Positions 34,317 to 45,334 of a DNA stretch of 64,000 nucleotides are shown one piece after another. Numbering within the stretch: position 1 is the stretch's first letter; each line of letters opens with the position of its first letter. The stretch lies in NCBI GenBank assembly GCA_044356555.1, contig JBIKWB010000010.1, forward strand, positions 62,001 through 126,000, read 5' to 3'. The translations under genes and the position numbers were made by a program. The DNA is from Tous-C4FEB sp044356555. GTDB taxonomy: Bacteria > Verrucomicrobiota > Verrucomicrobiia > Opitutales > Opitutaceae. Below the pieces are notes generated by a model that searched no databases, was not told the origin of the DNA, and was given only the letters and a program-made list of their open reading frames with translations.

Positions 34317-36161
34317 TCAGCGGCTTTCTTTCTGGCAGTAGACATAGTAGCCGCCGCCGATGACGGCGCCCGCCTCGTCGAGAAGTTCTGCTTTGACGGA
34401 AAAGGAACGGCCGGCCTCCAGCTCTACGCCGAAGGAAACATCCTTCGCTCCTGAGGCGGCGGGAAGGGTTTGGGATTGTTCGCCCACCGTCAGCCGGACC
34501 GAGGCCACCGGGAGCGGTTTGAAGGTTGTGCGCGTGTTACCGTAGAGCAGGTCGGGCTTCGGGCCTTGGGCATCCCATGCGTCCACGCTCTTTTGGATCC
34601 TGGGCACACCGGCCAATTCGGCATCCGCCTCGCGCGGCCAGCGTCGCACTTCGAACCGATACGTTCCGCCGCGAGCGGTGCGGATGCGCCAATCGCCCGC
34701 CGCGGAGGGGCCGTTGGCGATGGTCGCGTGGTTCCAGGGCGGGAGGGGGAGATACCAGTCCGAGGCGGAGAGGAAGGTTTCCGGATCGCGCTCATCGCCG
34801 ACGACAAACTCGGCGCGGTCGCGATCCCCGGGTGTGACCTCGGCCCAGTAGGCCTCAAAATCCCGGCGGATGCGTGCGACGACCTCCGGGTGATCGGCGA
34901 TCACGTTGCGCGTCTGCCCCGGGTCCTGCCGGATATCGTAGAGTTCTTTGTCGTCGACCAGCCGCCAACGCGAAGTCATGCCGACCGCGCCGACCCACTT
35001 CTCAGGCTTGAACGTGCGCTGACGTTCGACGAACAGCGTGCGTTCGGGCACCGCCGCCCGGGCGTCGATCAATTGCGCGCGGAAACTCCGGCCGTCGAAT
35101 GCCACCTTGCGGGGAAGCGCCAGTCCGCAGAGATCGACCAGCGTCGGTAGCACATCGAGGTGCGCGTTGAGCGCGGTGATGTCTTCCCCCTGCCGCAGCC
35201 CGCCGGCCGGCCAGTGGATGAAGCACGGCACCCGGTGGCCGCCGTCGGCGAGGCTGCCCTTCTTGCCGCGCATTCCGGCGTCGAAAATCCCCGTGCCCTC
35301 GGTTCCGCCGTTGTCGGTTAGGAAGATCAGGATCGTGTCACGGTCGAGTCCCTCCGCGGCTAGGGTGGCACGGAGGCGGCCGATGTGGTGGTCGATTTTC
35401 CCGATCGCCGCATAGAAGAAGGCCGTTTTGCCGTCGACCTGCCGCTTGTAGTCATCCGCCGCGGCGGGATCCGGCAGCGTGATCGGGCTGTGGGGGGAAT
35501 AGGTGCTCAGCAAGATGAAGAAAGGTTTCCCGGCTGGTTTGCTGCCGCGGATGAAATCGAGCGCGGAGTCGAAGAAGACATCTTCCGCCCAACCGTCGAT
35601 TTGTCGGCCACGTTCGCCGTTGAAGATGAAGCGGTCGTTGACGCGGTCGTTGAGGAAATGGTCGTCGGTGGTGCCTGTGCCGCCGTCGCCTTGGCCCAGC
35701 CATTCGTCGAAGCCGCGGTCGATCGGGCGATAGGGCAGATTGGAGCCGAGGTGCCACTTGCCGAACAACCCGGTGCGGTAGCCGTTCGCGCGGAAGATGT
35801 CCGCCATCGTCAGCTCGTCTGCGCGGAGATGATTTCCAGCGGCGATGGTGTGCCACACTTTGACGCGATGGGCGTATCTCCCGGTCATCAGGGCCGCGCG
35901 GGTGGGCGAGCAGGTCGGATCGACGTGGAAATCCGTCAGGCGCGCGGACTCGGCGCGGAGCCGGTCGAGGTGGGGCGTGCGGATCACCGGGTTGCCGTGG
36001 GCCGCGATATCGCCGTAGCCCATGTCGTCGACGAGAACGACGACGACGTTGGTTCGCTGGGGCGACGCGGCCTCCGCCGCTCCGGAAAAGACGACTGCGT
36101 GGCAAAACGTGAAGAGGAAAAGCAGGACGTGCCGGGTCTGTGCGGGGTGGGGCCGGTTCAT
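34317..36161 (-). CDS. Secreted type I sulfatase
   Basis: A 614-residue arylsulfatase-type enzyme with a signal peptide. The core shows NVVVVLVDDMGYGD (metal Asp pair 45-46) and DPTCSPTRAALMTGRY, in which Cys84 of C-S-P-T-R is expected to be converted to formylglycine. GKWHLGS, FILLSTYSPHSP and LTDNGGTEG are further active-site segments. A C-terminal extension of about 150 residues is beta-rich and may bind carbohydrate. It is convergent with the VOC gene. No maturase (anSME or FGE) gene is in the window. The ATG at 36161 was chosen over a TTG. Confidence 0.92.
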   Translation of the reverse strand: MNRPHPAQTRHVLLFLFTFCHAVVFSGAAEAASPQRTNVVVVLVDDMGYGDIAAHGNPVIRTPHLDRLRAESARLTDFHVDPTCSPTRAALMTGRYAHRVKVWHTIAAGNHLRADELTMADIFRANGYRTGLFGKWHLGSNLPYRPIDRGFDEWLGQGDGGTGTTDDHFLNDRVNDRFIFNGERGRQIDGWAEDVFFDSALDFIRGSKPAGKPFFILLSTYSPHSPITLPDPAAADDYKRQVDGKTAFFYAAIGKIDHHIGRLRATLAAEGLDRDTILIFLTDNGGTEGTGIFDAGMRGKKGSLADGGHRVPCFIHWPAGGLRQGEDITALNAHLDVLPTLVDLCGLALPRKVAFDGRSFRAQLIDARAAVPERTLFVERQRTFKPEKWVGAVGMTSRWRLVDDKELYDIRQDPGQTRNVIADHPEVVARIRRDFEAYWAEVTPGDRDRAEFVVGDERDPETFLSASDWYLPLPPWNHATIANGPSAAGDWRIRTARGGTYRFEVRRWPREADAELAGVPRIQKSVDAWDAQGPKPDLLYGNTRTTFKPLPVASVRLTVGEQSQTLPAASGAKDVSFGVELEAGRSFSVKAELLDEAGAVIGGGYYVYCQKESR

Positions 36162-36811
36162 CGGCGCAAACGCTCTTCTTCGCCGGCTGTTCTTCAAGTG
36201 GAAACCGTGCCGCGACGCTCAGCTTCTGTTCTCGCCGTGGGCGGGATAGGGCCAGCGCCGCGATGCAGCCACGAAGCTGATGCTGAAGGAGTCTTTCGTA
36301 GCCACACCGCGAAAGGGTGGCTGCCGGCACCGGGAGACACTGCGGTTGCCGGGCCGTCCGCTCTTCCGGATATCTGGGCGTCGGCAGTGCGGCGGACTTT
36401 TTTCTTTAGCGGAAAAGACCGCGTCGTTCGATAATTGGTCCGCCTCTACGTCCCCGCTGCCTGCCGATGACGCGCGTTGGTTTGCGGCCGAAGTGCCACG
36501 GTTCGACGAGGCGCTCCGTGCGCGGCTCCAAGCTCGGTTTCCCAGCTTACGCGACATCGACGACGTCGTGCAGAACGGAAAAAACGGGTCAGAACGGAAA
36601 AGCGGGTTTAACCAATTGCATGCGGTGCGGCTGAGCCGAGGAGGGCTGGTCGTTGTAGGTTAGTTTTCCGACTGGCGGAGCAAGACGAGTTAGCGGCGAT
36701 TAACATTTAGTGCAGGCGGGATCGCCAATGATCTCGGCTAGACCGCGACTGGATTCGTAGCCCCGTTTAGATTAGCCATCGGGGTGCGGAGAGCGGGGAA
36801 AAGACCGCTCT
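36162..36811. other. 650-bp gap with a sigma-factor remnant
   Basis: The gap between the sulfatase and U32 genes carries one recognisable coding remnant (36433-36573) and an inverted repeat at its right end (36789-36812), both listed. A near-direct repeat, CAGAACGGAAAA, occurs around 36573 and 36590. The rest shows no gene, promoter or RNA that I can support. Confidence 0.5.
36433..36573 (+). pseudogene. Remnant of an ECF sigma factor N-terminus
   Basis: The translated stretch DARWFAAEVPRFDEALRARL followed by QARFPSLRDIDDVVQ matches region 2.1-2.2 of ECF sigma factors of the kind seen beside FecR/TonB systems in this phylum (WFxxEV...LR.(Y/L)L..xFPxLRDxDDxVQ). After VVQ the frame turns into unrelated sequence, and no region 2.4 or region 4 follows. 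It is a truncated fragment and not a functional sigma factor. Confidence 0.6.

Positions 36812-36812
<1 letters not shown>
36789..36812. repeat. Inverted repeat at the end of the U32 gene
   Basis: GAGAGCGG at 36789-36796 pairs with CCGCTCTC at 36805-36812, loop 8 nt. On the minus strand it is headed by GTAG, like the other REP-like units. A T-rich tract follows it on the plus strand (TACTTTTTCTT), which lies in the U32 coding end, so it could end transcription coming from the left. Confidence 0.5.
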
Positions 36813-39445
<2,633 letters not shown>

Positions 39446-39486
39446 GGGCGGAGACGAAGACGAAGTGCGGGCGCCCGCAAACGGAA

Positions 39487-40764
39487 TCACGTGGCGGGGT
39501 CGGTGAGGGGCGGGGTGTCGGATTTCTTGGCGGCGCGGGCGACGTGGGGCGCGGCGGCCTTGAGACGGGCGGCGAAGAACAGCGTGAGGCCGAAGAAACC
39601 GACCGAGGCGATCCCGAGCGCGGGGAAGCCGACGAGCCGGCCGCCGGCGCCGGTGGTGATGAAGACGCCGGCGAGGAGATTGGCGAGGCCGCCGGAGGCT
39701 TGCTGCAAGGCGGAGTTGACGCTCATGAAACCGCCCCGGTAGCGGGCGGAGACGGCATCGGTGACCATGGCCATCGCCGGGGCGAAGCGGCTGGACATCG
39801 TGACCATGAACGAAGCCATGAGCGCCGCTGCGACGGGGAAAGTCGCGGTGTCGAGATTGGTGAGGATCAGGACGACGACGGCGGCGAAAAACGTGATGCC
39901 CGCCAGCAGGTGCAAGCGGTCCAGCCGGTCGCTTAGCCGGCCGATGATCGGCGCGCTGATGAAGGCCGCGATGCCGCCGATGGCGTAGAGTTTGGGCAGA
40001 TCGGATTCGGCGAGACCGTAGTTGATCACAAACGACGGGGCTAGAAACGGGATGATACAGGCGCCGGCCATGACGAGGAAACACGTGACGGCAAATGCGC
40101 GCAGATGGATGCCGCTCGTGATGATTTCACGCATCTGGCGGATCGGCTGGTGATTCTTGATGGCCGTGCGGATGTTGGGCAACGCGAAGAGGGCCAAGGC
40201 CAGAATGAACACGGAGCAACCGGCCAGCAGGAAAAAGGGCGCGTGCCAGTCGAACCAGCCGGCGAGCGTCAGCCCGAGGGGAACGCCGAGGACGGAGGCG
40301 AGTGGAAAGGCGGACATGACGTAGCTCATCGCGCGACCCCGGCGGGTGGGAGGGATGATATCGCCGATCATGGCGGTGACGAGAGAGCTGGAGATGCCGC
40401 CGAAGGCGCCGGCGATGAGCCGGGCAATCAGCAAAGCGGAGTGGGTGGGCGCGAGGGCGCAGGCGAGAGTGGCGAGACCGAAGCCGGCGTAGACGAAGAC
40501 GAGCGCGCGCTTGCGATCGATGCGGTCGAGGAAAAAACCGCCGGCAAAACCGCTCAGAGCGGCGGCGAGCCCGTAGGCGGCGACGAGGTGGGTGAATTGC
40601 GCGGGCGTAAGATCAAACGCACGCATCAGCTGCGGCCCCAGCGGCAGCATGATCATGAAATCGAGGACATGCGTGAACTGCACGGCGGCCAGCGCGATCA
40701 AGGTCGCCAACTCGCGCCGCGGGGTGAGCGCGTGGTGTTCGACGAGAGCGGCGGGTGCGGACAT
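39487..40764 (-). CDS. MFS transporter
   Basis: A 425-residue major facilitator with about 12 transmembrane helices. The loop between helices 2 and 3 has FFLDRIDRKRALVFVYAGF, and motif-like GRLSDRLDRLHLL occurs after helix 8. It resembles drug or metabolite exporters of the DHA1 type (SALLIARLIAGAFGGISSSL). The LysR/OxyR-like regulator gene lies 72 bp upstream on the same strand and may control it. Substrate unknown. Confidence 0.88.
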   Translation of the reverse strand: MSAPAALVEHHALTPRRELATLIALAAVQFTHVLDFMIMLPLGPQLMRAFDLTPAQFTHLVAAYGLAAALSGFAGGFFLDRIDRKRALVFVYAGFGLATLACALAPTHSALLIARLIAGAFGGISSSLVTAMIGDIIPPTRRGRAMSYVMSAFPLASVLGVPLGLTLAGWFDWHAPFFLLAGCSVFILALALFALPNIRTAIKNHQPIRQMREIITSGIHLRAFAVTCFLVMAGACIIPFLAPSFVINYGLAESDLPKLYAIGGIAAFISAPIIGRLSDRLDRLHLLAGITFFAAVVVLILTNLDTATFPVAAALMASFMVTMSSRFAPAMAMVTDAVSARYRGGFMSVNSALQQASGGLANLLAGVFITTGAGGRLVGFPALGIASVGFFGLTLFFAARLKAAAPHVARAAKKSDTPPLTDPAT

Positions 40765-40836
40765 AAACGGGGCAGGGTCGGGCGTTTTGCGTAAAGCGCA
40801 ACCGCGAGGTTGACCGCGGGGGAGCCCGGAGTGGCG

Positions 40837-41733
40837 TCAGGCCGGCAGGGCGAGCTCGGCGGCGCGCTCGCGGAGGAGCGTGAGAAACTGTTCGGCGCCC
40901 CGGCTTTGGTAGCGTTGGAGATGGCGGATGACGGCGAGCTCGCGCGTGGGAGAACCGCCGGAGAGGGCGATGTAGACGAGATTGGCTTTATCGTCCGGAT
41001 CGCGCGCAACTTGGGGTAAGATGGAGATGCCGACGCCAAGTGCGACGAGGGCTTTCACGGTGGCGACTTGGGCGCACCGGAACCCCACGCGCGGCTCGAA
41101 GTGATGGTCGCCGCAGAATCGCTGGATCTGACTCGCGAGCGAGCTGGAGGTGCCGAGGATGACAAACGTCTCGCCAGCGAGATCGGGGGCCTTCACGCGA
41201 GGCTTGCGTGCCAACGGATGGTCCTTGGCCACGACGAGGAGCAGCGGTTCGGTGAGGAGCGGTTCGATGGAGAGCCGCACGTCCTTGACGGGCAGGGCCA
41301 CGATGGCGAGGTCGACCTCGCCCTCGACCGCGGCCCGGGTGAGATGGGTGCGAAAATCCTCACGCACATCGATTTGCAGATTGGGGTGACGCTCCCGGCA
41401 TCGGGTGATGAGCGTGGGCAGCAAATAGGGAGCGACCGTCGGGATGGCACCGACGGTGATGCGGCGTTCCAAGGTGGGGTGATCGCCCAGTTCTTTGGCG
41501 GCATTTTCGATTTCGAACAGGATGCGGCGGGCGCGTTCGAGGAAAACTTCGCCGGCCTCGGTGAGGACGGCTTTGCGACCGAGGCGGTGGAAGAGCTTTC
41601 GACCGACCTCGGCTTCCAGGTTGATGATCTGCTGGCTAAGCGATGGTTGGCTGATGTTTACGCGCTCCGATGCGCGGGTGAAATTGCCGGTTTCAGCGAC
41701 GGCGACAACGTAGCGAAGTTGGTGAAGTTCCAT
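40837..41733 (-). CDS. OxyR-like LysR-family regulator
   Basis: A 298-residue LysR-type regulator. The helix-turn-helix reads FTRASERVNISQPSLSQQI, followed by a linker helix and the periplasmic-binding-like sensor domain. Two cysteines, Cys207 and Cys220 (FCGDHHFEPRVGFRC), lie where OxyR has its peroxide-sensing Cys199 and Cys208, although the spacing is wider. Its start codon lies within an OxyR-consensus-like operator (41732-41768), which supports an OxyR-like role and autoregulation. It is divergent from a 60-residue membrane protein and upstream of an MFS gene on its own strand. Confidence 0.88.
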   Translation of the reverse strand: MELHQLRYVVAVAETGNFTRASERVNISQPSLSQQIINLEAEVGRKLFHRLGRKAVLTEAGEVFLERARRILFEIENAAKELGDHPTLERRITVGAIPTVAPYLLPTLITRCRERHPNLQIDVREDFRTHLTRAAVEGEVDLAIVALPVKDVRLSIEPLLTEPLLLVVAKDHPLARKPRVKAPDLAGETFVILGTSSSLASQIQRFCGDHHFEPRVGFRCAQVATVKALVALGVGISILPQVARDPDDKANLVYIALSGGSPTRELAVIRHLQRYQSRGAEQFLTLLRERAAELALPA

Positions 41734-41768
41734 AGTCTATGACTATGATTGGAATAGTTAGATGTGAT
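41732..41768. promoter_or_regulatory. OxyR-type operator between the LysR gene and the 60-residue gene
   Basis: ATAG at 41732-41735 and CTAT at 41743-41746 form a half site (ATAGTCTATGACTAT); seven bases later ATAG at 41754-41757 starts a second half whose right arm (41765-41768) is degenerate, TGAT. The spacing (7 bases inside each half, 7 between halves) equals the published OxyR consensus ATAGntnnnanCTAT repeated with a 7-bp spacer. Three of four tetranucleotides match exactly. It overlaps the start of the LysR gene, as expected for autorepression, and lies upstream of a possible -10 (TATAGG, 41795-41800) for the divergent gene. Confidence 0.65.
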
Positions 41769-41846
41769 TTCAACTATTGAAAGAGATGCCGTAGTATAGG
41801 GGACCTGACCGCTACTGGGTTAGGGATTCAACCAAAGACAAAACCT

Positions 41847-42029
41847 ATGAAAAACTACATCAATGCTTCGACGATCATCCCTAGCGCTACCGCTGCGATC
41901 GTGCTGCTGCTTTCTTTCGCTACCCTGGTCAACGCGGACCTCGTTCTCGGCTTCGGCGCAGTGCTCGCACTGGGCCTGATCGCCGCGCTCGAATACCGCC
42001 CGAGCCAGAAGAGTTTGCGAGGCCTCTAA
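41847..42029 (+). CDS. Small membrane protein, divergent from OxyR-like gene
   Basis: Sixty residues: a short N-terminus (MKNYINASTI), two hydrophobic stretches (ATAAIVLLLSFATLVNADLV and LGFGAVLALGLIAALEY) and a polar tail ending PSQKSLRGL. The protein is either a two-helix membrane protein or an exported one. No family is recognised. A strong terminator lies 29 bp downstream, so it is a monocistronic unit, and its promoter region carries the OxyR-type site. A peroxide-responsive membrane protein is the working hypothesis. Confidence 0.7.
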   Translation: MKNYINASTIIPSATAAIVLLLSFATLVNADLVLGFGAVLALGLIAALEYRPSQKSLRGL

Positions 42030-42057
42030 TCGAGGTTTCGTCAAACCCCTCCCTGCA

Positions 42058-42089
42058 ACGGGGCCGGAGCAATCCGGTCCCGTTTTTTT
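42058..42089 (+). terminator. Intrinsic terminator after the 60-residue gene
   Basis: An 11-bp stem (ACGGGGCCGGA with TCCGGTCCCGT, one G-T wobble), a GCAA loop and a run of seven T's. It is the best-formed terminator seen in the window. Confidence 0.92.
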
Positions 42090-42117
42090 GCGCCCGGCGA
42101 CCAGCTTTGCCGCAGAC

Positions 42118-43194
42118 TCAATGCCCTTCGGCGAGGTCGCCCGGTTTGAGGAGCGGAGCGAAGAGGGCTTTGTTGGCGCTCTTCATGTAGGCTTCTTTGG
42201 CCTCGATGGTGCCGTCTTTCACGCGAGCCATGAGGCTGTTGTCCATGCTGATCATGCCGTCGGCACTGCTGCTTTCGATCAGGCTGCGGATGTTGGCGAT
42301 CTGGCCGCTGCGGATCGTGTTGGGCAGGGCCTCGTGGCTGAGGAGGATCTCATGGACGGCGCAACGACCTTTGGGGATGCGTTTGCAAAGCACCTGGGCG
42401 ACGACGCCGGCCAAGCAGCCGGCGAGCATGACACGGACCTGATTTTGCTCGTCGGCGGGGAAAGCGTTGATGATGCGGTCGACGGTTTTCGGGGCGTTGT
42501 TGGTGTGGAGGGTGCCGAAGACGAGCATGCCCATGGAGGCGCAGCCGAGGGCGAGCTTGATGGTCTCGAGTTCGCGCATTTCGCCGACGAGGAGGATGTC
42601 GGGATCGTGGCGCATGGCGCCTTTGAGGGCGGTGCCGAAGGACTCGGTGTGTTCGCCGACCTCGCGGTGAACGATGACGGATTTTTTGACGGGATGAACG
42701 AACTCGATGGGGTCCTCGATGGTGATGATGTGCTTGGTGAGGTTCGAATTGATGTAGTCGATCATCGCCGCGAGCGTGGTCGATTTGCCGGAACCGGTGG
42801 GGCCGGTGACGACGACAAGACCCTCGGTAAGGTGGCAGAATTTCTTGAGGGCTTCGGGGAGTTTGAGGTCCTCGAAGGACATGATTTTCGCCGGAATATG
42901 GCGAAGCACGGCGGCCTGGCCCCAGTGGTTGTAGAGGAAGTTGGCCCGGAAGCGGGGGAGGCCCGGAATCTCATGGGCGAGATCGAGATCGCGGCGCTCG
43001 AGAAACTCGGCCCAACGTTTGGGCGGGCAAATCTCCCTGAGCAGATTCTCCATGGTTTCGGCGTCGATGGCGTCGGGGCCGATGGCCTGAAGCGCGCCGG
43101 AAATGCGGGCCTTGGGCGGGATACCGACGGTGAGATGCAGATCGGAACCGCCCTTTTCGAGCATGGTTTTGAGCAGAGCGTCGATGGCGGCCAT
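42118..43194 (-). CDS. pilT: Type IV pilus retraction ATPase PilT
   Basis: A 358-residue PilT. Walker A is GPTGSGKSTT (131-140); the Asp box ITIEDPIEFVHP, the Walker B segment DPDILLVGEMRELETI and the His box GTLHTNNAPKTVDRI follow. The C-terminal LANIRSLIES segment corresponds to the AIRNLIRE motif of PilT. It powers pilus retraction at the cytoplasmic face of the inner membrane. It is the last gene of a set with a small membrane protein and a second PilT-like ATPase upstream. Confidence 0.93.
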   Translation of the reverse strand: MAAIDALLKTMLEKGGSDLHLTVGIPPKARISGALQAIGPDAIDAETMENLLREICPPKRWAEFLERRDLDLAHEIPGLPRFRANFLYNHWGQAAVLRHIPAKIMSFEDLKLPEALKKFCHLTEGLVVVTGPTGSGKSTTLAAMIDYINSNLTKHIITIEDPIEFVHPVKKSVIVHREVGEHTESFGTALKGAMRHDPDILLVGEMRELETIKLALGCASMGMLVFGTLHTNNAPKTVDRIINAFPADEQNQVRVMLAGCLAGVVAQVLCKRIPKGRCAVHEILLSHEALPNTIRSGQIANIRSLIESSSADGMISMDNSLMARVKDGTIEAKEAYMKSANKALFAPLLKPGDLAEGH

Positions 43195-43198
43195 GGGA

Positions 43199-43462
43199 TC
43201 AGGAATTGTGGGCGGCGAGCAGGCGTTGGAGTTGGTAGCGGCGGTAAAGGAACCGCCCGAGGTCGCCGGCGAAGGCGACGAGAAAAGCGATTATTATGAC
43301 CCAGGAAAGCTGCAGGGGAAATTTCAGGTAACGGCGGGCGATCATAATCACCACGCAGCAGATGATGAAGAAAATGAAATGGCCGATCACCACGCGGCGG
43401 GCTTTGCGGTGGGCCTCAATGAGAACGTGGAGCTCGGCGGTGGTGGGCGGCGGGCGGGGCAT
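43199..43462 (-). CDS. Small membrane protein between two PilT ATPases
   Basis: Eighty-seven residues with two predicted transmembrane helices (VVIGHFIFFIICCVVIMI and WVIIIAFLVAFAGDLG) and basic ends. Its ATG shares a base with the stop of the upstream ATPase gene (TGATG), implying translational coupling, and pilT starts 5 bp downstream. No family recognised. Position suggests a membrane partner for one of the ATPases. Confidence 0.75.
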   Translation of the reverse strand: MPRPPPTTAELHVLIEAHRKARRVVIGHFIFFIICCVVIMIARRYLKFPLQLSWVIIIAFLVAFAGDLGRFLYRRYQLQRLLAAHNS

Positions 43463-45051
43463 CAGGTGATCTTGGCGCGGAGGACGCGGTTGGAAATACC
43501 GGCGAGGGCGGTGGCGGCGGTGATCGCGCGGTCGTTGTAGAGGCCGAAAACCACGTTATCCATGAGGCACATGCCCTCCTTTATGCCTGTCTCCATGGCG
43601 TTGCGGATACCTTGGGATTTGCCTTCGCGGATGAGGTTCGAGACGGCTATATTGTTGACGAGAATTTCGCAGGCCAAAACGAGGCCGCCGCCTTCCGCGG
43701 CGGGCAGCAGGCGCTGGCACACGACGCCGCGAAGACTTTCGGCGACGCTGGAGCGGATCTGCGTCTGTTGGGCGGGTGGGAAGACATCGAGCAGCCGGGT
43801 GAGCGTGGTGGCGGCATCGCTGGTGTGCATGGTGCCGATGACCAAGTGCCCGGTCTCGGCGGCGCTCACGGCCATTTCGATCGTCTCCAAGTCCCTGAGT
43901 TCACCGATAACGATGATGTCGGGGTCTTCGCGGAGAGCGCCCTTGAGTGCGGTGAAGAAGGACTTGGTGTGCGCGCCCACCTCGCGTTGGGAGACATTGC
44001 AGCTCTTGGCCGGTTGGACGACCTCGATCGGGTCCTCGACCGTGATGATGTGGTCGGTGCGGGAGGTGTTGAGGTGGTCCACCATCGAGGCGAGCGTGGT
44101 GGTCTTCCCGGAGCCCACCGGGCCGGTGATGAGAATGAGCCCGTTGTGGTAGGAGAGGAGTTTCTTGAGGGTGCCGACGTGTTGAGCGAAACCGAGGTCT
44201 GTGAGGCTCCGCATGCGGTCGGGCACTATGCGGTAGGAACCGGCGGTTCCGTTTTTGTGCACCATTAAATTCACCCGATAGCGGCCACTGCCTCCGGGGG
44301 CGAGGGCGTAGTCGTAGTCTTTACGCTCGAGAAACGTCTTTTTTTGTCCGGCGGAAAGAAGGACGGTATTGATGCGCAGGGCGTCCTTAGCGGTGAGCGC
44401 GTGAGGGCTGAGGAAAGAGAAAGCGCGGTTCTTGCGCACAAAAGGTCGGGCTCCGGTCGAAAGGTGGAGATCGCTTGCACCAAAGGCGGAGGTCGCGCGC
44501 AACAGGCCACGCAAGCCCGCGGCCAGGGCCGCATCGTCGAGCGTATCAATGGCTTCGAAAGGAAACTTGGGCGCATCGGCAGAGATGTTGGGAGGCGCGG
44601 GGGTTTCGGTCGCGGGGGTTCTGACTGGCGCGGCACCCGGGGGTGCTGGCAACGGGTCTTTGGCGGGTTCGCGGCTGGGTTTGGGTTCTTGCGCTGCGGG
44701 GAAGGAGGGGGGGGCGGGCGCGGGCTGACCTTGGCCGGTGGCGCGAAAGCTGAGTCCGCGGGGCCGGGCGGGTGCGGTCGTCGGGGAAGCATCGGTCTCT
44801 TCGGCGAACGGATCCTCGAGAGGTACTCCTTTTTGGCCCTTGGCGACGGCTAGGCCGGCGAGTTTTTCCAACAAGGCGACATCGCTGACCAGGCCGTCGT
44901 CGATAATCTTCTGCGCGAAATCCATGAAATCGGCTTGGGGGCCGAGGGCTTCGCGGAGACTCCGGCACTGATCGGGGCGGAGCAGGTTTTGATCGAGGGC
45001 GAGGCGGGCGAGCCAGCGGATTTCCGGTTTCATCGCGATGCGTAACTTCAT
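43462..45051 (-). CDS. PilT/PilU-like ATPase with N-terminal and Pro-rich extension
   Basis: A 529-residue ATPase. Residues 1-85 form a small helical domain (WLARLALDQNLLRPDQCRSL), resembling N-terminal domains of type IV pilus assembly ATPases; about 90-165 is a Pro/Ala linker. The PilT-type core begins near 185 (GASDLHLSTG) with Walker A TGPVGSGKTTT, VEDPIEVVQP, DPDIIVIGELRDLET and GTMHTSDAATT. VSNLIREGK near the C-terminus corresponds to the AIRNLIRE motif. It is thus a retraction-type ATPase with an unusual front end. The ATG at 45051 was chosen; the frame is open to 45399. Confidence 0.88.
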   Translation of the reverse strand: MKLRIAMKPEIRWLARLALDQNLLRPDQCRSLREALGPQADFMDFAQKIIDDGLVSDVALLEKLAGLAVAKGQKGVPLEDPFAEETDASPTTAPARPRGLSFRATGQGQPAPAPPSFPAAQEPKPSREPAKDPLPAPPGAAPVRTPATETPAPPNISADAPKFPFEAIDTLDDAALAAGLRGLLRATSAFGASDLHLSTGARPFVRKNRAFSFLSPHALTAKDALRINTVLLSAGQKKTFLERKDYDYALAPGGSGRYRVNLMVHKNGTAGSYRIVPDRMRSLTDLGFAQHVGTLKKLLSYHNGLILITGPVGSGKTTTLASMVDHLNTSRTDHIITVEDPIEVVQPAKSCNVSQREVGAHTKSFFTALKGALREDPDIIVIGELRDLETIEMAVSAAETGHLVIGTMHTSDAATTLTRLLDVFPPAQQTQIRSSVAESLRGVVCQRLLPAAEGGGLVLACEILVNNIAVSNLIREGKSQGIRNAMETGIKEGMCLMDNVVFGLYNDRAITAATALAGISNRVLRAKIT

Positions 45052-45334
45052 GAATGCGCGCAGGGCGCGGGGTGCCAAGCGCGAAGCCGCGGAATTTTTT
45101 GGGCGGAGCCGAAAGTGCGAGGGCATCACGCGCTGATCGGGCGTAAGGCGAATGACTCCGCCACTGCGCGCCCTGCTGGAATAAGACCGGTTTTGAGGCG
45201 TGCCCGGAAAGTAAACTTTCCTGGGCCACTTTCGCTTCTCTCGCTTGCCCCATCGTCTGGCCAAAATCCTAAGCTCTTCTGCCAAACCTGTCATAAGCAA
45301 CTGAAGCGGTTGCAAAATGGCCTGAAAAACGGGA

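Noticed and set aside
36280..36663. 127-residue plus-strand frame as a complete gene
   Set aside because: Only the middle resembles a sigma factor; both ends are unrelated, so it is treated as a remnant.
42118..45051. PilT-like ATPases considered as the missing GspE of the pseudopilin operon
   Set aside because: Both have PilT-type ASD/SDLHL openings and AIRNLIRE-like ends, typical of retraction ATPases, and lack the zinc-binding module of GspE.
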